Positions 1-10,369 of a DNA stretch of 64,000 nucleotides are shown one piece after another (position 1 is the stretch's first letter; each line of letters starts with the position of its first letter). Source of the DNA: Suillus spraguei. Its lineage: Eukaryota > Basidiomycota > Agaricomycetes > Boletales > Suillaceae. The notes beneath the pieces are model-generated. The model saw only the letters and a program-made list of their open reading frames with translations. It was not told the DNA's origin and made no database searches. The stretch is from the NCBI GenBank assembly GCA_016800925.1, contig JABCPU010000211.1, positions 1 through 64,000 on the forward strand, given 5' to 3'. Position numbers and translations under genes: made by a program.

Positions 1-69
1 CAAAGGCCGCGCCGCTGTGCTCACTCCGGAAACGGAACCGGAAGCCTCGGATGAGGCAAAAAATTAGTC

Positions 70-3000
70 CGCGACCCTCCTGACTCCGTACGGGATGAGG
101 GTCGCGTTGGCCCAACCCGTGCAATGGAACTACGACTCAACGCTGTAACTCTTCCTGATCCGAACTCTCTGTGTCCATATGTCTCTCTTCTTCTTCCAAT
201 CTAATAATATCTGGACTTTCCGGCTCATAGACTGTGGTTCCTCCCACTGCTTCATAGACACTGATTTCGTCCGAGAACATAAAATTCCTACCTATCAGAT
301 TCCTCCGCTTCCACTCCGTTTATTTGATGGTACATGCAATAACAATATTGTCGAAGCCATAAACTTATCCGTCCGATTCTCCTCCGGTGTAATCACTTCC
401 GACACGTTCTACGTCACCCCTTTGGATTCCTCATGTTATATCGTTCTCGGATATAGCTGGCTCACCCGACACAATCCGTTGATTGACTGGGTATTGGGCA
501 GCATCGAGTTCCGAACTACTGAACAAGGAGTGCCATTAACCCCATCCGCATCACCGCTGCCTCCGGACACACCGACCATGGCAGGAAAATCCAATCCGAC
601 ACCTCTGTTACCTTCGGGTATTCCACCCAAGGAAGATTCCTCCCTCCAAAATCTCCGTCGCATCAGAGCATTCCCATCGTGGCGGAGACTCCGCCTCTGA
701 CCAAATCCGAACCCTCCGCTGGTACCCCAGTCCCTAACATATCGTTGATAAACGCAGTGGCCTTTTGCCGTGCCTGCAAGTTAGAAGGATCCACTCAGTT
801 CAGCATCTACCTCCGTCCCTCCGAAGTAAACCTTCGATCCGCATCCGTATCATCCGATCCTCCAGACCTCTCCAGAATCCCTTCCGACTACCACGAATTT
901 GCGGATGTCTTCGACAAAGGCAAAGCCGGACAACTTCCCCCACATCGACCCTACGACCTCAAGATTGAGTTGGAAGAAGGGGCTAGTCCGCCTCTCGGAA
1001 CCATATACTCTCTTTCTCCGTAGAGCTTGAGGCCCTTCGGAAGTTCCTTGACGAAAACATCTCGTCCGGACTTCTCCGCTCCTCATCTTCTCCCCACGGA
1101 GCCCCCGTCCTATTTGTCAAAAAGAAGGATGGATCCCTCCGCCTTTGTGTGGATTTCCGCGGCCTTAACCACATCACCAAGAAAGACCGATATCCGTTAC
1201 CCCTCATTGCCGACCTTCTTGACTCCCCGAGCCGCGCTAAGGTATATATCAAAATTGATCTCCGATCTGCATATCACCTCGTCCGGATAACAGAAGGAGA
1301 CGAGTGGAAGACTTCCTTCCGTACGCGCTATGGCTCCTATGAATGGTTGGTGATGCCGGAAGGCCTCACGAATGCTCCGGCAGCTTTCCAGCGCTTTGTC
1401 AATAGCGTGTTTGCCGATATGCTGGACGTATGTGTTGTTGTATATCTGGATGACATCCTTATCTATTCCCAAGACCTTGCAAGTCATAAGGAACATGTCC
1501 GAGAAGTTTTACGACGTCTCCGTAAACACCGACTATATGCCAAACCCGAGAAATGCGAATTCCACTCCTCCTCCGTCGAGTATCTTGGTTACCTCCTATC
1601 TCCGGATGGCTTGACGATGTCGTCCGAGAAAATCCAGTCCATCATAGACTGGCCAGAGCCTCGGAAAGTCAAGGACATCCAATCTTTCCTCGGATTCGCT
1701 AATTTCTATCGTCGCTTCATCTTCAACTACTCGGATATCGTGGTTCCCCTTACTCGACTCACTCGCAAGGGCGTCACTTGGGACTTTTTCCGAGGAATGC
1801 CGGAAGTCATTTAACGCACTCAAGAAAGCCTTCACGTCCGCTCCGGTGCTTACGCATTGGATTCGAATGTTCCTATAGTTGTGGAAACTGATGCCTCGGA
1901 TTATGCTATCGCTGGAATACTATCCATTGTGTGCCCAGACTCGGAACTTCGTCCGGTGGCTTTTTACTCCCGGACACTGTCCGGTGCAGAACTCAACTAT
2001 GACGTCCATGATAAGGAACTACTAGCCATCTATGCTGCGTTCCGAACCTGGCGCCATTACCTAGAAGGCTCGTCCGAGCCTATAGATGTTGTCACGGACC
2101 ACAAGAACCTTGAGTATTTCTCTACCACCAAACTGCTATCCCGTCGTCAGGCCCGCTGGTCCGAGTTCCTTCCATCAGTTCAACCTCGTTATCCGTTACC
2201 GTCCTGGAAGACTCGGAGTCAAGCCAGATTCCCTCACTAGACGATGGGACGTCTACCCTAAAGAGGGGGATAAGGACTACGCTCAGATTAACCCTCACAA
2301 CCTCCGCCCAATATTTGCTTCGGAACAATTAGCTTCGTCCCTACGAGCTTCCATTTTAGCAACTCCGGTCCTAAGAGCAGCTGTTCTTATGGACACCGAA
2401 CACCTCCGGAAAGACATTCTGATAGCACTCCCTAATGACCCCATTGCACAAACACATTTTCTGGTTCCCTCAGATCCGAGATGGGCAATAGACGATGGTG
2501 GATTCCTTTGTTGTGACAACCGCATCTACGTTCCGGATACCAATGATCTATGACTTCGCATCCTCCGGAATTGCCATGACCACCCCCTATCCGGACATTT
2601 CGGACAGAATCGCACTCTCGAGCTCATCCGACGCAACTATACCTGGCCCGGAGTACGGGCCTTTGTCAAAGAGTATGTCAGATCCTGCACATCCTGCGCC
2701 CGAGCCAAAGTTCCGAGACATAAGCCCTACGGTTTACTCAAGCAACTTCCCGTCCCAGAAAAACCATGGAATTCCATCTCTATGGATTTCATTGAACAAC
2801 TTCCGGACTCATCCGGCTTTACAGCCATCCTCGTCATCATAGATCGTTTATCCAAGCAAGCCATATTCGTCCCGACCCACGACACCATCACTTCTCCTGA
2901 TCTCGCCCGCCTATTTCTCCTCCATGTCTTCTCTAAGCATGGAGTCCCGTCCCATGTAACCTCGGATCGAGGAACAGAGTTCGTATCCCACTTCTTCCGT

Positions 3001-3857
3001 TCCCTAGGAAAGGCATTGGACATGGTCCTACACTTCACATCCGGATATCATCCCGAAGGGGACGGACAAACAGAACGTGCCAACCAACGCTGGAACAGTA
3101 CCTCCGGATCTACTGCAACTATCAGCAGGACAACTGGTCCGAGCTGCTGCCCCTCGCAGAGTTTGCATACAATAACGCTCCGAGTGCCACTACCGGAGTT
3201 TCACCTTTCTTCGCCAATAAAGGTTATCATCCGAACATTTCCATCCATCCGGAACGCGACCTATCCTCCATCCGTGCCCAGGAATATGCCCTAGACCTTA
3301 ACAAACTTCACCAGTTCCTCCGAGATGAGATGTCTGAAGCTCAGAAACGCTATCAAGGACCCGCGGATGCTAAAAGACAGCCTGCTCCAGACTTCCGGAT
3401 TGGAGAACAAGTCTTCGTCAAAGCCAAGTACTTCCGCTCCACCCGTCCGTCGAAGAAACTTTCGGAAAAGAATTTGGGACCATTCGAAATTATATCCCGC
3501 CCAGGTACTCATTCTTTCGCCATCCGACTTCCGGATTCTATGCGTTCCGTACATCCTGTTTTCCATGTCTCGCAGTTAGAGCCAGCAGTTCCGAACACCA
3601 TTCCCAATCGCATCCAGCCTCCTCCGCCACCAGTCGAAGTCGACAGAGAACCAGAGTACGAGATATCCGAAATCCTGGACTCTAAACTGGACCGTCGTAG
3701 GCACCACTGTCAACTTCTATACCTCGTCCGTTGGTCCGGATACGAGGGAACGGACGAAGAAACTTCCTGGCTGCTGGCCACAGAACTCGGAAATGCATCA
3801 GATCTCGTAGCGGATTTCCACTCAGCATATCCGGACAAGCCTGGTCCCATTGCTTGA
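70..3857 (+). pseudogene. pol: Frameshifted Ty3 pol (PR-RT-RNaseH-INT-chromodomain)
   Basis: Protease: DCGSS active-site region near 230. Reverse transcriptase: about 1149-1814, with YLDD near 1445. RNase H: about 1857-2240, with acidic residues in ETDAS, HDKEL and TDHKN. Integrase: HHCC zinc finger near 2570-2700, then D (SMDF, 2780), D (SDRGTE, 2965) and E (DGQTE, 3065). Chromodomain: about 3655-3840 (LVRWSGY). The frame breaks near 670, 1020, 1787, 1850, 2172 and 3087 by one-base indels, and CGA appears to have become TGA at 2551. Several indels fall in homopolymers, so consensus sequencing errors could explain part of the damage. As read, the copy cannot make a full polyprotein. The 3' end overlaps the tail of the antisense gene. 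Confidence 0.93.
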
Positions 3858-4940
3858 AAAGTACATAACGAAATATAAGTACAGTGAGGGCAGTAGCGGA
3901 AATCCGGATCTGGACTAAGCACCAGTCTCCATTTCACCTCCGGCACCCCCAGTCTCCTCCCCAGTCCATCCGCCATCTCTTCCCCAGTTCCATCCGCCAT
4001 CTCCCCTCCATTCTCATCCGCCACCTCTTCCCCAATCTCCTCACCAGCGCCATCCTTGTCGGATCCGGCAGAAACGGAAAGCCTAAATCCGGTCCGGATT
4101 TCCTCGATGAGCAGGGCCTGGAATTCCCTCTGTTGCTGGAGGAAGGCCTCCATGGTGGAGCTCATCCGCTCCATGGCAATCCGACTCCCTTCCGCCGCCG
4201 CAATACCATCTTGGAGAAGTCCGTTGGTCCGCGCCAACTCAGCAATGATGCCATTAGCAGCGGCCACCCAAGCCTGATCATCGTACTCCACAAAATCCTC
4301 ATCCGTACCTTCGATAGTGACTGGATTAGAGAAGACATCCGCGTCCGCCACATCCGGAGTAGGACTCCTCTGACGGCGCTTGCCTTTGCCCTTCGGAGAC
4401 GGAGTACCAGCAGGACGCTGCCTCTTCCGGCCCTTAGGCCCCTTAACGAATCCGGGCCTTCCAGGACAAGTGGCCTTGTCCTTCCGGCAGACGTCACAGG
4501 ACTTAATCTACGAAACGTCGAAATCAGCGGATCCGAAGTGTTTCAGACGACTCACCATGGCATTCTTCTCAGCATCATCCCACTGACACATCCGGCCCTT
4601 AGTGACGCAACGAGAGCAGTACCCATCCTTTGCCCCAGACGCAGGAGCAGCCTTGGCCTTTACCAACCCATTAATATCCGGATCCGGAAGAGTCCACAGC
4701 ACTCACCCGAGCCTCAATCAGTGCTCTCCGCCTCTTCTCCTCCATCTCCCTCCGGATCTCCGCCAACTCAATCTGCTTCAACTCCTCCTGCCTTTTCCGC
4801 TCCTCCGCCTCTTTCTGCTTCCGTTCCGCCTCGGCTTCCGCTGCAGCCTTAGCAGCCGCCAGTTGCTGCTCCAGATCCGCCACAAGGTCAGCAGCAGATT
4901 TAGGGGCATCGGATTTCTTTCCAGACATGTTAGGAGACAA
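3710..4940 (-). CDS. Spliced antisense gene in the Ty3 element: coiled-coil plus twin CX2CX6C protein
   Basis: I infer three exons on the minus strand: 4940-4707, 4657-4556 and 4507-3710. They are joined by 49- and 48-nt introns with GTGAGT donors, AG acceptors and TAAT/CTGATT branch-like sequences. Both introns are phase 0 and the joined frame stays open for about 377 residues. Exon 1 encodes a charged Ala/Glu/Lys/Arg coiled coil. Exon 2 holds CSRCVTKGRMC and the start of exon 3 holds CDVCRKDKATC, two CX2CX6C blocks 13 residues apart, close to a fungal Zn2Cys6 binuclear cluster. A basic proline-rich linker and an acidic, helical C-terminal half follow. The 3' end runs into the pol chromodomain and may stop earlier or splice again. 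Function is unknown; nuclear DNA binding is only suggested. The start could be 4940 or the next ATG at 4928. Confidence 0.75.
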
Positions 4941-4981
4941 GTTTTGTTAACAAGGATATGAAGTGGGGGTAGGAATCATTT

Positions 4982-4998
4982 CGGACGTCTGACGTCCG
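4982..4998. promoter_or_regulatory. CRE-like palindrome upstream of the antisense gene
   Basis: CGGACGT-CTG-ACGTCCG is a 7-bp inverted repeat containing TGACGTCC, similar to a bZIP/ATF binding site. It lies 42-58 bp upstream of the antisense ATG at 4940, between that gene and the 3' LTR, so it is placed for a promoter. The function is inferred from position only. Confidence 0.35.
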
Positions 4999-5110
4999 TA
5001 TATCTGTTGGATTACAGACTCAGCACTACAACCATCAAACTTCCCCATCGTCTCGCATTAATCTTGTCCGATCCGGATCGACGCTTCTTGTGCCTCAGGG
5101 GTTCGGCCCT

Positions 5111-5120
5111 AAGGGGGGGA
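5111..5120 (+). other. Polypurine tract next to 3' LTR
   Basis: AAGGGGGGGA lies three bases before the TGTCATATACC start of the LTR. This is the expected place for the plus-strand DNA primer of an LTR retrotransposon. Confidence 0.7.
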
Positions 5121-5123
5121 TAC

Positions 5124-5892
5124 TGTCATATACCATACTTCTAATCTCAGATCCGATCATATCCGTCCAGATCCGATCGTTTCCATATCCGTCCGGTCCA
5201 CAGATCCTGTCCGGACCACCCTCCCGAATGTACTCACTTCTCGCACCTTAACTCCCTGGTGAACATCTGCGTCTATCTCCTTTCGTCATTTCTCCTACTA
5301 CCGGTACTCCGGCTGTTTATATTTCCGTCCTGTGTTACTGATCCGTTTCCTGTGTTCATTTCCGATTCATGCTTACTGATCCGCTGTGCAATAACTAATA
5401 GACTTCCGTTACACTTCGTACATAGCCCTCGGTCCCGGACTTGCTAATTATCCGTCTTAGAAACTTACTGTATATAAACCACTTGTAGATCTCAGTAGAA
5501 CCTTAGTTCGAATATCATCTTAGATTTTACTCATTCTGCCTCCTCCGGACTTAAGCCACTCTCCGCTTTAAGTCACCTTCTGAGACTTAGGATTGACTCC
5601 TATAGTCTATACCTCCGACTCTATCTTCGGATAGTCCATCTCCGTTAGTTTCTAGTTAGGAACTCGTTCCGAAACTAGCCTTAATCTCTGTCCTCTCCTT
5701 ACGTTCCGAATTACCTTCGGACGTGTTATATCCGACACCTTCGGACACCCGGATCCGTCGCGCAACCCCTTCCGGGTCTTCGGACGAATAACTCCTCCCT
5801 GAAATAAGGGGCATTACTCGAGAAAGGGGCACAGTGTACGAACTGAGGCCAAAGCCCTTCGGATCTCTCTACCCTTGAGTACAGTCTTAACA
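5124..5892 (+). repeat. 3' LTR of the Ty3 element (LTR family 1)
   Basis: This is a 769-bp LTR with TG...CA ends: TGTCATATACC at the start and GTCTTAACA at the end. The same sequence occurs inverted at 27597-28342, which confirms both ends. A conserved internal stretch (in the other orientation GGCTTTGGCCTCAGTTCGTG) is also found in the longer LTR family 2 at 19268 and 39253, so the two families are related. Confidence 0.9.
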
Positions 5893-5894
5893 AC

Positions 5895-6380
5895 ATGGTA
5901 CCATCTGTGGTATCCGGCAAGTCGCCATCGCATCTGACTCGTCAAGTGAGAATGCAGAAGAGTGGAACTCTCCGAAGGCCCCAGGATCCATCAACCGAAG
6001 CCGAGAGTGATACCGACAGTGAAACTCATGACAAGGAGGATGACATTGATGATGACTCGGCTGATGGTCGATCCCTGCTGAAGAAACCCAGACGAATAGC
6101 ACATCCATCTTCAGCACCCAAGGAGACAGAAGTTCCATGTTCAATGCCGGAGCCTCGCCCAGCCAGGCCGGCCAAGGCAGGTGCACTTTTGACATCACGG
6201 ATGGGCGACCTCCTGGCTGGGTTGACTGAGGAAGTGGAAGAGAGGAACACATCGCCGGAACCAAGGAGTATACAGGGCAAGAAAGCTGTCATTGAACCAT
6301 CCACAAGGACCACCCGGAGTAAGTCTCAAAAGCCGGTAGAGAGTACACTTCGAGTAACCAGGGCAAGGGGAAGGAAATAA
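5895..6380 (+). CDS. Hypothetical charged protein, abutting the LTR
   Basis: This 161-residue frame opens three bases after the LTR end and ends in a basic TRARGRK tail. It has an acidic stretch (DSETHDKEDDIDDD near residue 45) and a KKPRR patch typical of nuclear localisation signals. I do not recognise a domain. The ORF starts at the insertion point, so it may be the 3' exon of a host gene whose upstream part lies left of the window. It is compositionally like the two genes to its right. Confidence 0.4.
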   Translation: MVPSVVSGKSPSHLTRQVRMQKSGTLRRPQDPSTEAESDTDSETHDKEDDIDDDSADGRSLLKKPRRIAHPSSAPKETEVPCSMPEPRPARPAKAGALLTSRMGDLLAGLTEEVEERNTSPEPRSIQGKKAVIEPSTRTTRSKSQKPVESTLRVTRARGRK

Positions 6381-6479
6381 TGTACATATACCAAACTGCC
6401 CCCATGTTTACCACATTTTCATCATTTGTCACACTTCTCAAAACACAGTGTCCCACTTCCAAAATGTTGAATCCTAAGC

Positions 6480-6850
6480 ACCGAGTTCCGGACGACTCCC
6501 AATCACCGAGGTCCGGCACCCAGGTATCAATCATTGGTAGTTGGTATTAGAGATTAGGGTTTGTGCATCATCTAAAATAAATTGGAAATGTCATTGTTAT
6601 ACATGAAAAATTCAGTGGTTCACATGATGTAAGTATGTGAATGAATATCCAAATATTACGACACCTGATCACCGAGTTCCGGATGAATCCCAATCACCGA
6701 GCTCCAGACCCCGGGAATCAATAATTGGCTGTTGGAATGTGACAATTGGGTGTGTGCATCATCTAAAATCAATTGGAAATGTCATTGTTATACATGAAAA
6801 ATTCAGTGGTGAACATGATGTAAGTATGTGAATGAATATCCAAATATTTA
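6480..6850. repeat. Two-unit tandem duplication, about 191-bp period
   Basis: ACCGAGTTCCGGA starts at 6480 and again at 6671, each followed by closely matching sequence including GTCATTGTTATACATGAAAAAT and ATGAATATCCAAATATT. The GAGTTCCGG/GAGCTCC words also occur in the satellite at 10370-12330. The unit lies between the convergent ends of two genes. Confidence 0.75.
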
Positions 6851-7864
6851 CATATGGGGTTGATCATCACACTTTTCAATGAGGGTATCTAATACAAGCA
6901 GCAATTCAGAGCTCATCTGCTTGGCCCTTTGCAACCTCCAGAGGTCCATATCAGCTCTTCTGAGTTTGTCGGATGTGTCAGCCCAAGCCACTCGGAATGG
7001 TCGGTCAGCCTCGAGGAGTTGATGTACGGTAGGCTCCAGAAGATGGCCATGACACTGTTGGTAATGGTCCAGGCGATCCAGAATCGATTCAACTTAAAGA
7101 AAATTAGCAGAAAGATACATGATGAACAATTAAATACTCATATTCTGTTTGATCATATGACCCTAGGGGCATGAACTCCCTAAGCATGGCATGCAGGTCT
7201 TCATTGCTGAGTTCTGGTATGGGGGACTGACGTTTAGGAGGTGTTGCATGTGCTTGGGACATCACATCAACAATAACAATGAGATGGTATGGATGAACTC
7301 ACCTGGAATTGCTATTCCTGGGATAGCCGGAGCATCAATCTCAACATCAGCACATTCCGGTGCTTCATCACAATCAATAAGATCATCATCAGGCCCTAGG
7401 TACAAGTCTGGATCGTTGAACAAAGGCAGTTCCTCAGGCTGAGCCAGGCATAAATGATCTGGATGGATTGAATGAACATCCACAGTTGGATTATCTAAAT
7501 GTGAATTGAGAAACCTACCAGGAACTGCATCCAAGACATCCGGAACACCTGATGACCCAGAATCATAGTCGATCTCATCATCCGGCCCAAGGTATACATC
7601 TTCACATGGATCTAATAAATATCCAGTCAATTGTAAGATACACTCAAAGCAACACATACCTGATGAAATCCGGGACTCAGTCTCATCATCCGGCCCAAGG
7701 TATACATCATCCAGTGCATCTGGTCCATCTCCGGTCAATTGAGAGCTGTACTGAAAGCACAACATACCTAGTAAAATCCGGGAGTCGGTTGAGTCATCCA
7801 CATCCATTGAGTTGTATTCAGTGACCGGAGGTTCATAAAATCTGACTGCTGGTTGAGATCTCAT
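6848..7864 (-). CDS. Hypothetical spliced gene with repeated VYLGPDDE exon
   Basis: The first ATG is at 7864 on the minus strand. The acidic motif [DL]VYLGPDD[ED] occurs three times (last one DLYLGPDDD). The first two copies sit in near-identical exons separated by short GTATGT...AG introns of about 40-50 nt, so this is a tandem exon duplication. A GTGAGT donor follows IPGIAIPG near 7310. A downstream exon near 7100-7210 (PPKRQSPIPELSNEDLHAML) reads open, and a last helical exon ends with TAA at 6848-6850. The phase of the last junction does not fit my model by one base, which suggests a frameshift or another splice site. I recognise no known domain. It is head-to-head with the gene at 8083. 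Confidence 0.5.
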
Positions 7865-8082
7865 GATGTCTGATCAACTGATCAAACTGATTGATAACTG
7901 ATAACTTCGAAGTTCAACACATGGCTGGCAACGGCCAAAAGTTGAACCACAACCAAACAAAGACAAACAATCAACGCTTATCAAGATCGTCCTTCAATTG
8001 TCTGGTTTCCTTTGAAACTTCATCCTAGTGATAACAGATTTCAAACTTATCTCAAGCTTTCACATCTTTCAACTCAATCCAA
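7865..8082. promoter_or_regulatory. Shared divergent promoter region
   Basis: This is a 218-bp intergenic region between two divergent ATGs (7864 minus, 8083 plus). It contains repeated TGAT words near 7868-7903. A short shared promoter is an inference from the arrangement. Confidence 0.35.
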
Positions 8083-10161
8083 ATGTCTACTCCAGTTCAA
8101 ACCTCTTTGGCTGGTCTCAAGGCAACCACTGCTCAGATTGTGGGCATCATCGCCGGGGCGCGGCTCATGCCTGCCGGCACTGGCCAAGCCCACCTTGCTC
8201 TGACAGCACAAGTCACTAATCTTGTGGTAAGTATCATTCATGTGTTAATTTTACTTTTGGTTTTTCTAAGATCTGTTTAGGCTGAGATAGTCAGGGAGCA
8301 TGAGAAAGGGCCTTACATGCCCAGCATCATTGCATCCTGCTCCAAGGAGTTGATGAGAGTCAGGTCCATGACGACCCCCGGGTGTTGAAACACTCCTGGC
8401 GCAGCAAGATTCATGCCTGGGAGGCTTTAGGTGACCATTCAGGTGATCTCCCTGTCATGCCTAACCCTTCCATTGGCCCAATCACTGTGGACCTTCCCTC
8501 CCCACCCGTCATCGCCGGCAATGTCACTGGTTCTTCCACCCATGCCACCTCCGAGCTCCAGGACAAAGGAAATGGTAAGGCGGTTGTTGCTGACCCAGAG
8601 CCGGAGGTGGAAGGGAGCAGGAAGAGGAAGTCCCCCATGATGTCTGGACACTCTTCCTCACCTCCGAAGTCGGCCAAGAAGGGTCGCAAGCGGGTCAAGG
8701 CAACTTGCCATGTGAAGCAGAAGGTGCTTGTGGAGTCAGAAGATGATGAAGACACAATCATTCAGGTATGTCGTCCAGCTCATTGTTTTCATTCTCTCAA
8801 TTTTCTGTAGCCTATTTCGAGTGGAGTGCCGGCGCTCAACGTTCCCCGGCCTTCCACAATTGGTGTAGGGATGCCTCATTCCCCTCGTTCACCACATTCC
8901 CCAAAGAAGCAATTGTTTGGTCCTGCTTCAGTAAGTAATATTTAGTTGTCTGGCACATGGAAAAATGCTTATATATCATCAGCTCATTGCCGGCAGTCCA
9001 CCCAAGGTGATGGTGAGTCATCATTCTTTGTCCGGACCTTCCGCCTGTACTTACCCATTGTCAGGCCACCTCCGGCAGTCGTCCGGAGGTCGTGGAGACT
9101 CCCCAGGCAATGTCCAGCACTCAGGCTGAGGAACCTGCTGTCATGGATACAGGTGATATTCTCATTCCCAGCCCAGTGAGTACTCTAATGAATTCCAATG
9201 AGTCCATCAACTAATGGAACCCACAGAACAACCCCTGCCATTATTGCACCCAGGAGAAGTGGCCCTGCGCCACTCGGTTGGTCAGGAGGACCCGTGCCCC
9301 ATGTTTGTCGTGCGTCCGCTGCGCCACCAAGAAGATCAAATGTGTCCCAGCATCCATGGGATCCCCGCCAAAACGTATTCGAGGGAAGTCTACCACCTGG
9401 CAGGCTCGCTCCAGGACACCTTCCAGAGCTCCCTCCAATGCGCCGGCTGCCTCGCAGTCAATCTCGTGGCCCCTCCGGCACTCCGGCTGTCCCTGCTGTG
9501 ACCACACCCAAGGCACAGTCCCGTGGGCGCAGCAAGACAATCACTGCCCCCAAGACACCTGCACCTGCATCAGCTTGTGAGTCACCCCAATTGTCTATGA
9601 CCATCTGACCTTATCTTTCACTTAGCTATTCCGTCTTCGAGCGCCGCAGTGCCTCGTCCGGCACTCGATGTGCCCATGCCGGATCTCCATTCCATGGCAA
9701 TTGCGATTCGGGATGGTGCCGCTCGAATTGCTCTTCTTGAGGCTCGTGTGGCGGAGCAGGATGGTAAGATTGATACCCTGCAATGCCTCCATGAGGGCCT
9801 TCGTCGCAAAGTCATGGACCGGCACCCTTCATTTCCACTTCCCGACTCTCCTGTCAATGCAACCTTTTTGCTTGATCAATCTGTCCCCCTGGCCATCTCA
9901 CCCCTCCCATCTGCACTTGCTCCCCTCATTGACTTGGATATGGCAGGAATGGAGCCTCCATCTCCGAAAGTCCAGCCAGCATCTATCATTGAGGGTCTCA
10001 TATTTGAGCTGAGCCAGATTCAGCCTGAGGGTCCACAAATGTCCGGCGAACTTGTGGACCCAGATGATCCGGGCAACCTTGTCCCAGAATATGATTCTGA
10101 TGATATGGATGTTGAGGTGAAGGTTGAACCCTCTGCTGATGAGGGTGAAATGGCTACATAA
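8083..10161 (+). pseudogene. Multi-exon nuclear-type protein with twin CX2CX6C cluster and coiled coil, two frameshifts
   Basis: Introns with GT...AG ends are visible at 8227-8280, about 8767-8810, 8931-8982, 9017-9063, 9177-9227 and about 9580-9625; most are phase 0. The first exon is a helical 48-residue N-terminus. A middle exon carries KRKSP/KKGRKRVK basic patches. The exon from 9228 encodes CHYCTQEKWPC followed by CLSCVRCATKKIKC, a twin Cys cluster resembling Zn2Cys6. The last exon has a coiled coil (ARIALLEARVAEQDGKIDTL) and an acidic tail to 10161. One-base shifts near 8370 and 9460 interrupt an otherwise continuous reading. They may be real or sequencing errors. Its cluster layout matches the antisense gene in the Ty3 element. 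Function is unknown; a DNA-binding nuclear protein is plausible. Confidence 0.6.
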
Positions 10162-10369
10162 GTGTATGTTCATAGATGTATATACAATGTTTGAATGAAT
10201 GTCAGTGCTGGATGCCAAGTCCGGAAATCCGGAACTGGACAATGGAGATTCACAATGGATATTTCGCGAATTCCGGATATCCGGCTACCTGAAATACAAC
10301 ACACAATTTAAAGAATTTGAAACATATCTGTCGAGTTACCTTGTGCCGGGTGCTGGGTCACATTGTGAA

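Larger units (their letters stand above)
1..5892 (+). mobile_element. Ty3/gypsy chromovirus LTR retrotransposon, 5' end outside window
   Basis: The order seen is end of a gag-like frame (stop near 65), aspartic protease, reverse transcriptase, RNase H, integrase, chromodomain, a gene on the opposite strand, a polypurine tract and the 3' LTR. Integrase after RNase H plus a terminal chromodomain defines a Ty3 chromovirus. The 5' LTR, primer-binding site and most of gag lie before base 1, so the TSD cannot be tested; the five bases after the 3' LTR are ACATG. The element is unusually rich in TCCG/TCCGGA words and has kept many CpGs, unlike old methylated copies. A solo LTR of the same family lies at 27597-28342 in the opposite orientation. 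Confidence 0.95.

Noticed and set aside
3884..4852. Plus-strand frame of 322 residues after pol
   Set aside because: It lies opposite the spliced antisense gene, is low in complexity (Pro/Ser/Leu) and has no domain. The minus strand gives a better, spliced model.
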